A stretch of 64,000 nucleotides of DNA. Origin: Methylobacterium sp. (lineage in GTDB: Bacteria > Pseudomonadota > Alphaproteobacteria > Rhizobiales > Beijerinckiaceae). Made by a program: the position numbers and the translations under genes. Positions 7,982-18,394 of this stretch are shown in pieces. Numbering within the stretch: position 1 is the first letter of the stretch; every line of letters starts with the position of its first letter. The stretch is taken from NCBI GenBank assembly GCA_013823325.1, contig PNLY01000012.1:23441-87440 (forward strand). Reading direction: 5' to 3'. Below the pieces are notes generated by a model that worked only from the letters and a program-made list of their open reading frames with translations, was not told the DNA's origin and did not search any database.

Positions 7982-8886
7982 CACACCTTCCTCGTCTGCA
8001 CGGTCGAGAACAGGCCCTGCGGACGGACCAGCAGCACGAGCATCATGATGAGATAGGGGATCAGCACGTCGAATTCCGGCGCGAAATAGACCGCGGCCGA
8101 ACGGCCGAGCCCGATCAAGAGCGCCGCCACCGCCGCACCCTCGATCCGGCCGAGCCCGGCCGTCGCCGCCACGGCGAAGGAGAGGACGAGCGTGCCGGCG
8201 CCGATGCCGGGGGTGAGCGAGGTCGTGGCCGAGGCGAGCGCGCCGCCGAGCGCCGCCAGCGATGCCCCGATGATGAAGGTGATCAGGTAGACCCGCGCCG
8301 CATCGATGCCCATCGCGGTCGCGGCCTCGCGATCCTGCGTCACCGCGACGATGGCGCGGCCGAAGCTGGTCCGGCGCAGGAAGAAGCGCAGGCCGAGCAG
8401 TACCGCAGCTGCGACCAGCGGCATCAGGATGAGCTGGTAAGTCGTGTAGAAGATGCCGAAGACCTCGACCGTGCCGAGCCAGTTCATCGGCGCGTTGGCA
8501 AAATAGGGCTGCACGCCGAAGACGACCTTCTGCGCGTCTTCCAGGATCATGAAGACGGCGAAGGTGACGATCAGCTGCAGCACCTCCTCCTTGCCGTAGA
8601 CGCGGCGCAGCAAGGCGATCTCGACGAGGCCGCCGACGAGGATGCCGACCAGCGCAGCCGCGATCAGTAGCGTCGGGAAGGCGAGCCAGGTCGGCAATCC
8701 GGCCGCGCCGATGGCGAGCACGCCGGCCGCCGCGACATAAGCGCCGATCGCATAGAACGAGCCATGGGCGACGTTGACGATGCCGAGCACGCCAAAAATC
8801 AGCGACAGCCCGACCGCGACCAGGAAGATCAGCGAGCCATAGGCCAGGCCGTCGAGCGCGGCGAGGAGGAGCATTTCAGGAGGCAT
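7981..8886 (-). CDS. livH: branched-chain amino acid/amide ABC transporter permease, LivH type
   Basis: A 301-residue inner-membrane permease. The N-terminal AALDGLAYGSLIFLVAVGLS and the following GVLGIVNVAHGSFYAIGAY segment are diagnostic for LivH-type subunits, and the end contains the ALLIGLGRSAAV and PYLIMMLVLLVRPQGLF motifs. It is first of the two permease genes and is separated from the binding-protein gene by about 140 bases holding a palindromic repeat (8924-9006), a common place for an mRNA-stabilising hairpin that lowers expression downstream of the abundant binding protein. No strong ribosome site is visible before the ATG at 8886. Confidence 0.9.
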   Translation of the reverse strand: MPPEMLLLAALDGLAYGSLIFLVAVGLSLIFGVLGIVNVAHGSFYAIGAYVAAAGVLAIGAAGLPTWLAFPTLLIAAALVGILVGGLVEIALLRRVYGKEEVLQLIVTFAVFMILEDAQKVVFGVQPYFANAPMNWLGTVEVFGIFYTTYQLILMPLVAAAVLLGLRFFLRRTSFGRAIVAVTQDREAATAMGIDAARVYLITFIIGASLAALGGALASATTSLTPGIGAGTLVLSFAVAATAGLGRIEGAAVAALLIGLGRSAAVYFAPEFDVLIPYLIMMLVLLVRPQGLFSTVQTRKV

Positions 8887-8923
8887 GCGGTCCGTTCTTC
8901 AGATCTTGCCCGAGGCGCCTCAC

Positions 8924-9006
8924 CGTCATTGCGAGGAGGCGAAGCCGACGAAGCAATCCAGGGCGGCAGGAGCGCTGCTGGATTGCTTCGCTGCGCTCGC
9001 AATGAC
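8924..9006. repeat. palindromic intergenic repeat, family B (83 bp)
   Basis: The outer arms GTCATTGCGAG (8925-8935) and CTCGCAATGAC (8996-9006) are exact complements. The inner arms CGAAGCAATCCAG (8949-8961) and CTGGATTGCTTCG (8978-8990) are also exact. The RNA would fold into a long two-part hairpin. It lies between the binding-protein and permease genes of one operon, where such elements often stabilise the upstream transcript. Confidence 0.85.
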
Positions 9007-9026
9007 AACGAGCACCGGCTGGTCAC

Positions 9027-10322
9027 TCACTTCGCGTAGTCGAAGGTCTCGATCGACTTGTCGGTCACGAGGTCCGGCTTCACCTTGGCGAACCAGTCGA
9101 GCGACTTCTCGCCGAGCGGCGTGGTGACCAGCTTGCCGGGATAGAGCGCCATCTTGTCGTAGACCGCGAAGGGAAACTCCGGCACGCGCTTGGTCGTGCC
9201 AAGCAACTGGTCCTCCAGCCCCTGGTGGTCTTGGCGGATGGTGATCGTGCCGGTCAGCGACTTGAACTCCAGCCCCTCGAAGGCGGCGATGACCTCTTCC
9301 TTGCTCGGCCATTTGCCGCCGGCGCCGGCCTTCTCATAGGCCTTCACCAGGCCGGTCAGGGCCTGCTGCATGTGGAAGGTCGGGTAGATCGGGTAGACGC
9401 CAGTCTTGTCCTTGTACGCCTTGACGAAGGCCTGCATCTCCGGCGTGTCCTTGTGCTTGGGATGGCGCCAGTAATGATCGCCGCGCGAGCCGACGATCAC
9501 GCCTTCCGGCAGGACATTGCCGAGCCGCTCCAGCGAGCTTTCGGCCAGAGGCAGCACGAAGGTCGACTGCTTCAGCAGGCCGCGCGCCGCCGCCTGCTGG
9601 ACGAAGGTGTCGAGATCGCCACCCCAGGAGGTCGAGATCACCACATCGGGCCGCAGTGCCGAGAGGCGAGTGATCTCGGTCGAGAAATCAGGCGCGCCGA
9701 ACTTAGGGAAGAGCTCGGCGACGACCTTGACGTCCGGCTTCAGCGCTTTCAGGCCGGCCTGCAGCAGCGCCCAGGATTCACGGCCCCAGGCATAGTCCTG
9801 GTTGACCACGGCGACCGATTTGAAGTCAGGCTTCACCTTCATCAGGTAGAGCAGCGTCGCCATCATCTCGGCGCCGGCATGAGCCTGCGTCCGGACAGAA
9901 TATTTCCACTTGCCGTCCTCGAAGATGGTCTGCGTGCCGCAATCCCACATCACGTTGACGACCTTGAGGTCCTCGGCGACGGGTGCGAGCGCATTGCAGG
10001 AGCCCGAGGAGATCGCCCCCAGCATCACCTGCGCGCCCTGCTCCTGCACGACGCGGCGATATTCGGAGAGGAGCTGGTTGGTGCCGGCGCCCTCGTCGAC
10101 ATAGACCGGCTTCAGGGGCACGCCGAGTACGCCGCCCTTGGCGTTGATCTCTGCGATCAGCAGGTCGGCGGCATTGCGGCCAGGCACGCCGAAGACCGAG
10201 GCCGGGCCCGACAGGAAGGTGGCGATGCCGACCACCAGTTCCTTCGGCTTGTCCTGCGCAAACGCGTGCCCTGCGAGCAGCGTGCCGGCCAATGCGGCAA
10301 CCACCAGTTTCATCGTCTTCAT
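9027..10322 (-). CDS. ABC transporter periplasmic substrate-binding protein (LivK/Peripla_BP_6 type)
   Basis: A 431-residue exported binding protein that captures the substrate and delivers it to LivHM. A classical signal peptide (M-K-T-M-K-L, hydrophobic core, cut near AHAFAQ) is followed by the type I binding-protein fold: VVGIATFLSGPASVFG, then EINAKGGVLGVPLKPVYVD, and the YAWGRESW hinge. The frame is open eight codons further upstream, but the ATG at 10322 has a GGGAGGACG ribosome site and begins the signal peptide directly. Clade members often bind aromatic or short-chain acids; the ligand is not predictable here. It is first in the leftward operon and divergent from the CoA-transferase gene. 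Confidence 0.9.
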   Translation of the reverse strand: MKTMKLVVAALAGTLLAGHAFAQDKPKELVVGIATFLSGPASVFGVPGRNAADLLIAEINAKGGVLGVPLKPVYVDEGAGTNQLLSEYRRVVQEQGAQVMLGAISSGSCNALAPVAEDLKVVNVMWDCGTQTIFEDGKWKYSVRTQAHAGAEMMATLLYLMKVKPDFKSVAVVNQDYAWGRESWALLQAGLKALKPDVKVVAELFPKFGAPDFSTEITRLSALRPDVVISTSWGGDLDTFVQQAAARGLLKQSTFVLPLAESSLERLGNVLPEGVIVGSRGDHYWRHPKHKDTPEMQAFVKAYKDKTGVYPIYPTFHMQQALTGLVKAYEKAGAGGKWPSKEEVIAAFEGLEFKSLTGTITIRQDHQGLEDQLLGTTKRVPEFPFAVYDKMALYPGKLVTTPLGEKSLDWFAKVKPDLVTDKSIETFDYAK

Positions 10323-10434
10323 GAGCGTCCTCCCTGAACCTCGCATGACATCGGGCGCTCTTGAGCGGCGCCTCGTCCGGCGAAAAGGGGCGCATAGAGC
10401 CAGCAGTCGGACAAGAAGGATAAAGCGATGAAGG

Positions 10435-10467
10435 CCATAGGGTTTTTCTATGGAGCTGGCGCTATGG
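10435..10467. promoter_or_regulatory. LysR-like dyad in the divergent Liv/CoA-transferase promoter region
   Basis: CCATAG (10435-10440) and CTATGG (10448-10453) form an exact inverted repeat with a 7-base spacer, and T10438 and A10450 give the T-N11-A arrangement of LysR-type sites. A second CTATGG follows as a direct repeat at 10462-10467, 14 bases on. The site is in the 224-base gap between the divergent livK-type and CoA-transferase genes, so one regulator could control both operons. No regulator gene adjoins it; the LysR fragment at the left edge is a possible but unproven partner. Confidence 0.45.
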
Positions 10468-10546
10468 CGGCCATCGCGAAACGCTATTTGACTTCATCGG
10501 GCTGACAGCGATCTCTCGCGCGGAACGGAAGGCGCGTGACTGACTG

Positions 10547-11689
10547 ATGACCAACGCTCTCGAGGGAGTCCTGGTGGTGGCGCTGGAGCAGGCCGTGGCC
10601 GCTCCGCTGGCGAGCTGCCGGCTCGCCGACGCCGGCGCCCGCGTCATCAAGCTGGAGCGGGAGGAAGGCGACTTCTCGCGCGGCTATGACGATTACGCCG
10701 GGGGCCTGTCCTCCTATTTCGTCTGGATCAACCGCGGCAAAGAATCCTGCCGGGTCGATCTCAAGGACAAGACGGACCTCGCTCTGGTCGAAGCGATGCT
10801 GGCGCAGGCCGACGTCTTCATCCAGAATTTCGCCCCCGGCGCGACCGACCGGCTCGGCATCGGCAGCGAGGCGCTGCGCCGGCGCCATCCCAGGCTGATC
10901 ACCTGCGACATCTCGGGCTATGCGCCGGGCACGCCGCACTACACCAAGAAGGCCTATGACCTCCTGATCCAGGCGGAAGCCGGCCTCGCCGCCGTCACGG
11001 GCAGCCCCGACTCAGGTCCGACGCGGATCGGCATCTCGATCGCCGACATCGCCACCGGCAACGCCGCCTATGCCGCGATCCTGGAGGCGCTGATCCGGCG
11101 CGGGCGCACTGGCGAGGGCTCACGCATCCAGCTCTCGCTGTTCGACACCATCGCCGATCTGATGAACGTCCCCTATCTGACGCGGCGCTACGGCGGCATC
11201 GAGCCGCCGCGGCTCGGCCTCGCTCACCCCTCGATCGCGCCCTATGGCGTCTTCCGCCTCGCCGATGCCGAGGTTCTGATCTCGATCCAGAGCGAGCGCG
11301 AATGGCAGATTTTGGCGCGCGACGTGCTCGCCGATGCCGGCCTCCTCGAAGATCCGCGCTTTGCCAATAATGTGCTGCGCGTGCGCAACCGCCCTGCCCT
11401 CGATGCCGCGATCCAGGCGATCCTTGCTACCCGCTCCTACGCCGAGACGGCGGCCGGGCTCGATGCCGCCCGTATCGCCTATGGCACGGTCTCGACCATG
11501 GCCGACCTGATCGACCATCCGGCCGCGACGGCGCTGCCCGTCCCGACGCCGAACGGCCCGATCGAGGTACTGGCGCCGCCGGTGCTGGTCGACGGCAAGC
11601 GGGTGCCGATGCGGGCGCCGCCTGGCCTCGGCGAGCATGACGAAGCGTTGCGCCGCGAATTCGCGGCGACGGCGGCGCGATCAGCCTGA
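10547..11689 (+). CDS. CaiB/BaiF family CoA-transferase
   Basis: A 380-residue class III CoA-transferase that should move CoA from a donor thioester to a carboxylic acid, activating it for degradation. The N-terminal VLVVALEQAVAAPLASCRLADAG block and RVIKLEREEGDFSRG are typical of the family. The following SYFVWINRGKESCRVDLK and the YDLLIQAEAGL segment contain the helix with the expected catalytic acidic residue (Asp in KKAYDLLIQAE). It opens a rightward operon with an acyl-CoA dehydrogenase (one-base gap) and a hydratase-like gene. Only a weak GAAGG ribosome site is visible. Confidence 0.9.
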   Translation: MTNALEGVLVVALEQAVAAPLASCRLADAGARVIKLEREEGDFSRGYDDYAGGLSSYFVWINRGKESCRVDLKDKTDLALVEAMLAQADVFIQNFAPGATDRLGIGSEALRRRHPRLITCDISGYAPGTPHYTKKAYDLLIQAEAGLAAVTGSPDSGPTRIGISIADIATGNAAYAAILEALIRRGRTGEGSRIQLSLFDTIADLMNVPYLTRRYGGIEPPRLGLAHPSIAPYGVFRLADAEVLISIQSEREWQILARDVLADAGLLEDPRFANNVLRVRNRPALDAAIQAILATRSYAETAAGLDAARIAYGTVSTMADLIDHPAATALPVPTPNGPIEVLAPPVLVDGKRVPMRAPPGLGEHDEALRREFAATAARSA

Positions 11690-11690
11690 G

Positions 11691-12854
11691 ATGAGCATGA
11701 CGACAGCCAACGATCACACCGACATCCGCGAGGCGGTGGCGAAGCTCTGTGCCGACTTCCCCGGCGAGTACTGGCGCAAGCTTGACCGCGAGATGGCCTA
11801 TCCCAGCGAGTTCGTCACGGCACTGACGCAGAGTGGCTTCCTCTCGGCACTGATCCCAGAGGAGTACGGCGGCGCGGGACTCACGCTCTCGGCCGCGGCG
11901 GCGATCATGGAGGAGATCCAGCGCCAGGGCTGCAACGGCGGCGCCTGCCATGCCCAGATGTATGTGATGGGCACGGTGCTGCGCCATGGCAACGCCGAGC
12001 AGAAGCAGCGCTATCTGCCCAAGATCGCCTCGGGCGAGCTCCGCCTGCAGGCCTTCGGCGTCACCGAACCGACCAGTGGCACCGATACCACCGCGCTGCG
12101 GACGACAGCGCGCCGCGAGGGCGACCATTACGTCGTCAACGGCCAGAAGATCTGGACCAGCCGCGCCGCGCAGTCCGACCTGATGCTGCTGCTCGCCCGG
12201 ACCACGCCGCGCGACCAGGTTGCGAAACGCACCGACGGACTCTCGGTCTTCATCCTCGACATGCGCGAAGCGCTTCAGGCCGGCCTCACCATCCGGCCGA
12301 TCCGGACGATGATGAACCACGCCACCACCGAGGTCTTCTTCGACAATGTCAGGGTGCCCGCCGCCAACCTCGTCGGCGAGGAGGGCAAGGGCTTCCGCTA
12401 CATCCTCTCCGGCATGAACGCCGAGCGCATCCTGATCGCGGCCGAATGCGTCGGCGATGCCAAATGGTTCATCGACAAGGCGTCGAGCTATGCGAAAGAG
12501 CGCCAGGTCTTTGGCCGCCCGATCGGTCAGAACCAGGGCATCCAGTTCCCGATCGCCAGGGCCTACGCCAATATGCGCGCCGCCGAATTGATGGTGCGCG
12601 AGGCGATCTCCCTCTACGAGGCCGGCGCCAATCCGGGCGCCGAGGCCAACATGGCCAAGATGCTGGCGGCGGACGCCTCGTTCGAGGCGGCCAATGCCTG
12701 TATCCAGACCCATGGCGGCTTCGGCTTCGCCGAGGAATACGATGTCGAGCGCAAGTTCAGGGAGACGCGGCTCTACCAGGTCGCGCCGATCTCGACGAAC
12801 CTGATCCTGTCCTATCTCGCCGAGCATGTCCTCGGCATGCCGAGAAGCTATTGA
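11691..12854 (+). CDS. acyl-CoA dehydrogenase family protein
   Basis: A 387-residue FAD flavoprotein that inserts an alpha,beta double bond into an acyl-CoA. Visible features are the PEEYGGAGLTL segment, the LQAFGVTEPTSGTDTTAL flavin/substrate loop, VNGQKIWTSRA, and the C-terminal QTHGGFGFAEEYDVER region. The catalytic Glu of the medium-chain type is expected just after QTHGG and is not in the canonical place (Gly/Phe there), so the base may lie elsewhere, as in isovaleryl-CoA-like enzymes. The start ATG at 11691 lies one base after the CoA-transferase stop; the ATG at 11697 is an alternative. Confidence 0.9.
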   Translation: MSMTTANDHTDIREAVAKLCADFPGEYWRKLDREMAYPSEFVTALTQSGFLSALIPEEYGGAGLTLSAAAAIMEEIQRQGCNGGACHAQMYVMGTVLRHGNAEQKQRYLPKIASGELRLQAFGVTEPTSGTDTTALRTTARREGDHYVVNGQKIWTSRAAQSDLMLLLARTTPRDQVAKRTDGLSVFILDMREALQAGLTIRPIRTMMNHATTEVFFDNVRVPAANLVGEEGKGFRYILSGMNAERILIAAECVGDAKWFIDKASSYAKERQVFGRPIGQNQGIQFPIARAYANMRAAELMVREAISLYEAGANPGAEANMAKMLAADASFEAANACIQTHGGFGFAEEYDVERKFRETRLYQVAPISTNLILSYLAEHVLGMPRSY

Positions 12855-12859
12855 GCCTG

Positions 12860-13699
12860 ATGACCATCGACCATCTGAAATCCTGGATCGGCAAGACCGA
12901 AGAGGCCTCCGACCTGATCACACCGCGGCTCGTCGCAAGCTACGAGGCGATCTTCGCGCCGCATCTGGCGCCCTATGCCCAAGGCGAGGCGCCGCTCGCT
13001 CTGCACTGGTGCCTCGCGCCGCCGATCTCGCCGATGGCGGCGCTCGGCCGGGATGGGCATGCGGCCAAGGGCGAGTTCCTGCCCCCGGTTGCGCTGCCGC
13101 GGCGGATGTGGGCCGGCGGGCGGATCGAGACGATCGCGCCCTTGCGGACCGGCGACGAGGTCACCCGCCATTCGACCATCGGCGACGTCACCTGGAAGGA
13201 CGGCCGCAGCGGCCCGCTTTGCTTCGTCGCGGTCGACCATGAGCTGGTGACGGCACGCGGAGTCGCGCTGCGCGAGCGCCACAACATCGTTTACCGCGAA
13301 GCGGCCAAGCCGGGCGCCGAGCCACCATCTGCTCCAGCCCCAGCCGAGCCGCGCCCGGCCGACCTGGCCTGGACGGTCGAGGCCGATCCGGTGCTGCTGT
13401 TCCGCTATTCGGCGATCACCTTCAACAGCCACCGCATCCATTACGACCAGCCCTATGTCACCGGCATCGAGGGCTATGCCGGGCTCGTGGTGCACGGGCC
13501 GATTCAGGCGACACTGATCATGAACATCATCGCGACGCTGTCCGGCGGCGAGCCGATCCGGCTCGACTATCGCGGGCTCGCGCCGCTGATCGCGGGCGAG
13601 GCCTTCCAGGTGAAGGCGAAGCGGCTGGACGACGGGGCGATCGCGGCCTGGACGGAAGGTGCCGACGGGCGCGTGCGGATGGAGGGCGTGAGCCGGTAG
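12860..13699 (+). CDS. MaoC/HTD2-like hotdog-fold dehydratase (hydroxyacyl-CoA type)
   Basis: A 279-residue double-hotdog protein of the FAS1-type dehydratase N-terminal/HTD2 group that includes mesaconyl-C4-CoA hydratase. The first hotdog contains PRRMWAGGRIETIAPL and the second ITFNSHRIHYDQPYV, where Asn-Ser-His-x5-Asp is the catalytic signature of R-hydratases. A GLVVHGPIQATLI helix follows, as in MaoC enzymes. It should add water to the enoyl-CoA made by the preceding dehydrogenase. The ATG at 12860 lies six bases after that gene's stop; a TTG at 12851 is in frame. The neighbours suggest activation, desaturation and hydration of an imported acid. Confidence 0.88.
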   Translation: MTIDHLKSWIGKTEEASDLITPRLVASYEAIFAPHLAPYAQGEAPLALHWCLAPPISPMAALGRDGHAAKGEFLPPVALPRRMWAGGRIETIAPLRTGDEVTRHSTIGDVTWKDGRSGPLCFVAVDHELVTARGVALRERHNIVYREAAKPGAEPPSAPAPAEPRPADLAWTVEADPVLLFRYSAITFNSHRIHYDQPYVTGIEGYAGLVVHGPIQATLIMNIIATLSGGEPIRLDYRGLAPLIAGEAFQVKAKRLDDGAIAAWTEGADGRVRMEGVSR

Positions 13700-13772
13700 T
13701 ACCATCTTCCCCCGTGTCACGGTCCTGCCATGGTGCTAGCGTCTCTGCCAACACCTCGCTCAGGAGCCGATG

Positions 13773-15728
13773 ATGGACCGCGCCCTCCGTTTCAGCCGCC
13801 GTGACACGCTCAAGGCCGGGGCCGCCATCGCCGCAGCAGGAGCGCTGGCCACACCACTGGCGGCGCAGGCGCCGGCCAAGCTCAAACTGCGGTTGCTGGA
13901 GACCAGCGACCTCCACGTCAACGTCGTGCCCTATGACTATTTCCGCGACGCGCCCGATGACACGGTCGGCCTCGCCAAGACAGCGAACCTGATCAAGGCA
14001 GCGCAGGCGGAAGCGAAGAACAGCCTTCTCTTCGACAATGGCGACTTCCTGCAGGGCTCCTCGCTCGGCGATTTCGTCGCCTACAAGAAGGGGCTCAAGG
14101 CCGGCGAGACCCATCCGATGATCGCCGCGATGAATGCCCTGCCCTATCAGTGCGGCACGCTCGGCAACCACGAGTTCAACTACGGGCTCGACTTCCTCGA
14201 GCACGGCCTCGCCCGCGCCGAGTTCCCGATCGTCTGCGCCAATGTCGATAAGGTCGGTGGCGGCACGCTGATCGAGCCCTGGCGCATCTTCGAGCAGAGC
14301 TTCGAGGACGAGGCCGGCGCGAAGCATGTCCTCAACATCGCGGTGATTGGCTTCGTGCCGCCGCAGATCATGCAATGGGACAAGGGCAATCTCGACCGCA
14401 AGGTGACCGCGACCGACATCGTCGATGCCGCGCAGAAATACTTGCCGGAGATCGCTCAGGCCCATCCCGACCTCACCATCGCGCTCTGCCATTCCGGCAT
14501 CGCCGGCGGCGAGCGCAAGGGCGGCGAGGAGAATGCGGCGCTGCACCTCGCCAAGCTCGACGGCATCGACGTCGTGCTGACCGGCCACCAGCACCTCGTC
14601 TTCCCGGGCGGCAAGGCCTTCGACGGCATCGAGGGCGTCGACAACAAGAAGGGCTCGCTGCATGGCAAGCCGGCCTGCCAGCCCGGCTTCTGGGGCTCGC
14701 ATGTCGGCATCGTCGACCTCGAGCTGGAAAAGCGCGACGGGCGCTGGCGCATCGCCGATTTCAAGGTCGATCCCAAGCCGATCTATGAGCGCACGCCCGA
14801 CCGAAAGATCGTGTCGAAGGCCGAGGTCGAGGCCGCCGTGCTGGCGACAGTGAAGGCCGATCATGAAGCGACGCTGAGCTATATGCGCGAGCCTGTCGGC
14901 ACCACGACGGCGCCGATCAACAGCTATTTCGCCCTCGTCGCCGACGACCCGTCGGTGCAGATCGTGGCCGAGGCGCAGATCGCCTATGCCAAGCCGCTGA
15001 TGGCGCAGACGCCGTACAAGGATTTGCCGATCCTCTCGGCCGCAGCGCCGTTCAAATCGGGCGGGCGGGCCGGGCCGGCCTTCTTCACCGACATCCCGGC
15101 CGGGCCGATCGCGATCAAGAACGTCGCCGACATCTATCTCTACCCGAACACGGTGCAGGTCGTGAAAGTCACCGGCGCGCAGATCCGCGAATGGCTAGAG
15201 CGTTCGGCCGGCATCTTCAACCAGATCGACGTCGCCAAGACCGAGGAGCAGCCGCTGATCAACCCGGGCTTCCCGGCCTTCAATTTCGACGTGATCGACG
15301 GCGTCAGCTACCAGATCGACGTGACGCAAGCCTCGCGCTATGACGGCGACGGCAAGCTGGTCGCGCCGGACGCGCACCGCATCGTCGACCTCGCCTTCCA
15401 GGGCAAGCCGATCGACGAGAAGGCGGAGTTCATCATCGTCACCAACAATTACCGCGCCTCCGGCGGCGGCAATTTCCCGGGCACCAAGACGACGCTGGTG
15501 CTGGAGGCACCCGACCTCAACCGCGACGTGATCGTGCGCTACATCATCGAGAAGAAGACGATCAATCCGGCGGCCGACAACAACTGGTCGTTGAAGCCGC
15601 TGCCCGCGACCGTCAACGTCACCTTCCCGACCTCCCCTGCCGCCGTGAGCAAGAAGCCGGAGACACTGAAGGCGCAGCCGGTCGGCGATGCCGGCGAGGG
15701 GTTCGTGAAATATCGGCTGGGCGGATAA
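13773..15728 (+). CDS. 5'-nucleotidase/2',3'-cyclic phosphodiesterase-like metallophosphoesterase, Tat-exported
   Basis: A ~651-residue periplasmic enzyme of the CpdB/UshA family. A twin-arginine signal (FSRRDTLKAGAAIAA, cut near PLAAQA) opens the protein. The metallophosphoesterase domain (about 30-330) shows all metal-binding motifs: ETSDLHVNV, FDNGDFLQGS, LGNHEFNYGLDF, a CHSGI strand and LTGHQHLVFPG. The C-terminal domain (about 370-600) is the nucleotide-binding half with NNYRASGGGNFPG. Of two adjacent ATGs the second (13773) is better spaced from AGGAG at 13762-13766. Best call is 2',3'-cyclic-nucleotide 2'-phosphodiesterase/3'-nucleotidase (CpdB), scavenging phosphate and nucleosides. 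Confidence 0.9.
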   Translation: MDRALRFSRRDTLKAGAAIAAAGALATPLAAQAPAKLKLRLLETSDLHVNVVPYDYFRDAPDDTVGLAKTANLIKAAQAEAKNSLLFDNGDFLQGSSLGDFVAYKKGLKAGETHPMIAAMNALPYQCGTLGNHEFNYGLDFLEHGLARAEFPIVCANVDKVGGGTLIEPWRIFEQSFEDEAGAKHVLNIAVIGFVPPQIMQWDKGNLDRKVTATDIVDAAQKYLPEIAQAHPDLTIALCHSGIAGGERKGGEENAALHLAKLDGIDVVLTGHQHLVFPGGKAFDGIEGVDNKKGSLHGKPACQPGFWGSHVGIVDLELEKRDGRWRIADFKVDPKPIYERTPDRKIVSKAEVEAAVLATVKADHEATLSYMREPVGTTTAPINSYFALVADDPSVQIVAEAQIAYAKPLMAQTPYKDLPILSAAAPFKSGGRAGPAFFTDIPAGPIAIKNVADIYLYPNTVQVVKVTGAQIREWLERSAGIFNQIDVAKTEEQPLINPGFPAFNFDVIDGVSYQIDVTQASRYDGDGKLVAPDAHRIVDLAFQGKPIDEKAEFIIVTNNYRASGGGNFPGTKTTLVLEAPDLNRDVIVRYIIEKKTINPAADNNWSLKPLPATVNVTFPTSPAAVSKKPETLKAQPVGDAGEGFVKYRLGG

Positions 15729-15732
15729 CCGC

Positions 15733-16005
15733 TCAGGACCTGTTCTTGGTCGCCCAGCAGGCCGAGCCGCTCTGGACGCTGCGCCAGACACCGTTCGCCT
15801 TGCAGCCTTCGAGCGGCTGGCTGCAAACGCGGGCGATGCAGGCGGACGCGTTGTTGCTGACCTTGTTGCAATTCTGCTCGCAGCTTTTGAACATTGCAGA
15901 GCAGGAGCTGGTGACCTGCTTGCAACCATCCTGTGCGGATGCCGGACCGCCGGCAAGCATGGCGCACGACGCCAGCGCAGCAGCAATGGACACCAGTCTG
16001 ACCAC
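15733..16005 (-). CDS. small secreted cysteine-rich protein, function unknown
   Basis: A 90-residue protein with a signal peptide (cut near GPASAQ) and a ~66-residue mature part with eight cysteines in a regular layout (GCK, SSC, KSC, QNC, SAC, RVC, EGC, SAC), suggesting four disulfides in the periplasm. I recognise no family. The start is a GTG at 16003-16005 with GGAGGGG just upstream; no ATG in frame would keep the signal peptide. It is convergent with the CpdB-like gene, ending five bases from its stop. Confidence 0.7.
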   Translation of the reverse strand: MVRLVSIAAALASCAMLAGGPASAQDGCKQVTSSCSAMFKSCEQNCNKVSNNASACIARVCSQPLEGCKANGVWRSVQSGSACWATKNRS

Positions 16006-16176
16006 GGCCCGCCCCTCCGAAAGGAGCCGATCGTGACCTCCGTCCCGCGCACGTCAACAAAGCAAGATTGGTACCTCCGTCGCACCGCCTCGCTCGATCG
16101 CCGCAATGCAACCCGTGCGTGACGCTCCGTACCTCGCGCTCTGACCGGCACCTCGCCAATATGCTAACAGGCCGCC

Positions 16177-17901
<1,725 letters not shown>

Positions 17902-17907
17902 CGCCGC

Positions 17908-18345
17908 TCAATCCGCCGTCTGCTTGCGGGCCGCGGACAGCATGCCTTCCGCCGCCTGCACGGTTTGCTCGAGCGACAACTGCTCATCCTCCTGCGGATC
18001 GAAGCAGATGCCCTTGCAAGCCGAGATCAGTGCCGCAGCAACGGCATAGGCAAAGGCGCCCTCGACGAAACTCGCACCCCAATAGAAGGCGACGACCCGC
18101 GCGATGCCCTCCGCATTCGGGCCGAATAGCTCCACCAGATCATCGACCTCCGTTCGATCGGAGACGCTGATTTCGATGCCGGCCTGCATCTGCGCCAGCC
18201 TGCCCGGCTGAAATCCGTCGACGTCGTCGAGCGAAAAACCCTTGTCGAACGAGAGCGTGAGGCCGAGACGCGCGGCTTCGGCCGCGATCGCCCCGCCCGT
18301 GGTCGTCATTCCGGCCGGCAAGCCGACAAGCAACTCCATCGACAT
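17908..18345 (-). CDS. unrecognised 145-residue protein under a predicted LexA-controlled promoter
   Basis: I do not recognise the family. The protein is 145 residues with no signal peptide. A Gly-rich start is followed by a charged middle and a hydrophobic helix region near 85-110 containing VVAFYWGASFVEGAFAYAVA, and an acidic segment FDPQEDEQ. It could be soluble or weakly membrane-associated. A GGGGGGA ribosome site lies five bases before the ATG at 18345. Just upstream is a near-consensus promoter whose -10 element lies inside GTTC-N7-GTTC, the alphaproteobacterial LexA box (see 18380-18394). This suggests induction by DNA damage. It is convergent with the ABC exporter. Confidence 0.75.
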   Translation of the reverse strand: MSMELLVGLPAGMTTTGGAIAAEAARLGLTLSFDKGFSLDDVDGFQPGRLAQMQAGIEISVSDRTEVDDLVELFGPNAEGIARVVAFYWGASFVEGAFAYAVAAALISACKGICFDPQEDEQLSLEQTVQAAEGMLSAARKQTAD

Positions 18346-18379
18346 CGTATTCCCCCCGTTTGCTCGGCCTCAGCCATTT

Positions 18380-18394
18380 GTTCACTATTTGTTC
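18380..18394 (-). promoter_or_regulatory. LexA (SOS) box, GTTC-N7-GTTC
   Basis: GTTC at 18380-18383 and GTTC at 18391-18394 are separated by seven AT-rich bases; on the minus strand this reads GAACAAATAGTGAAC. This is the known LexA-site form of alphaproteobacteria. It overlaps the predicted -10 of the minus-strand gene starting at 18345, 34 bases downstream, so bound LexA would block the promoter. No plus-strand gene starts nearby. Confidence 0.7.
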
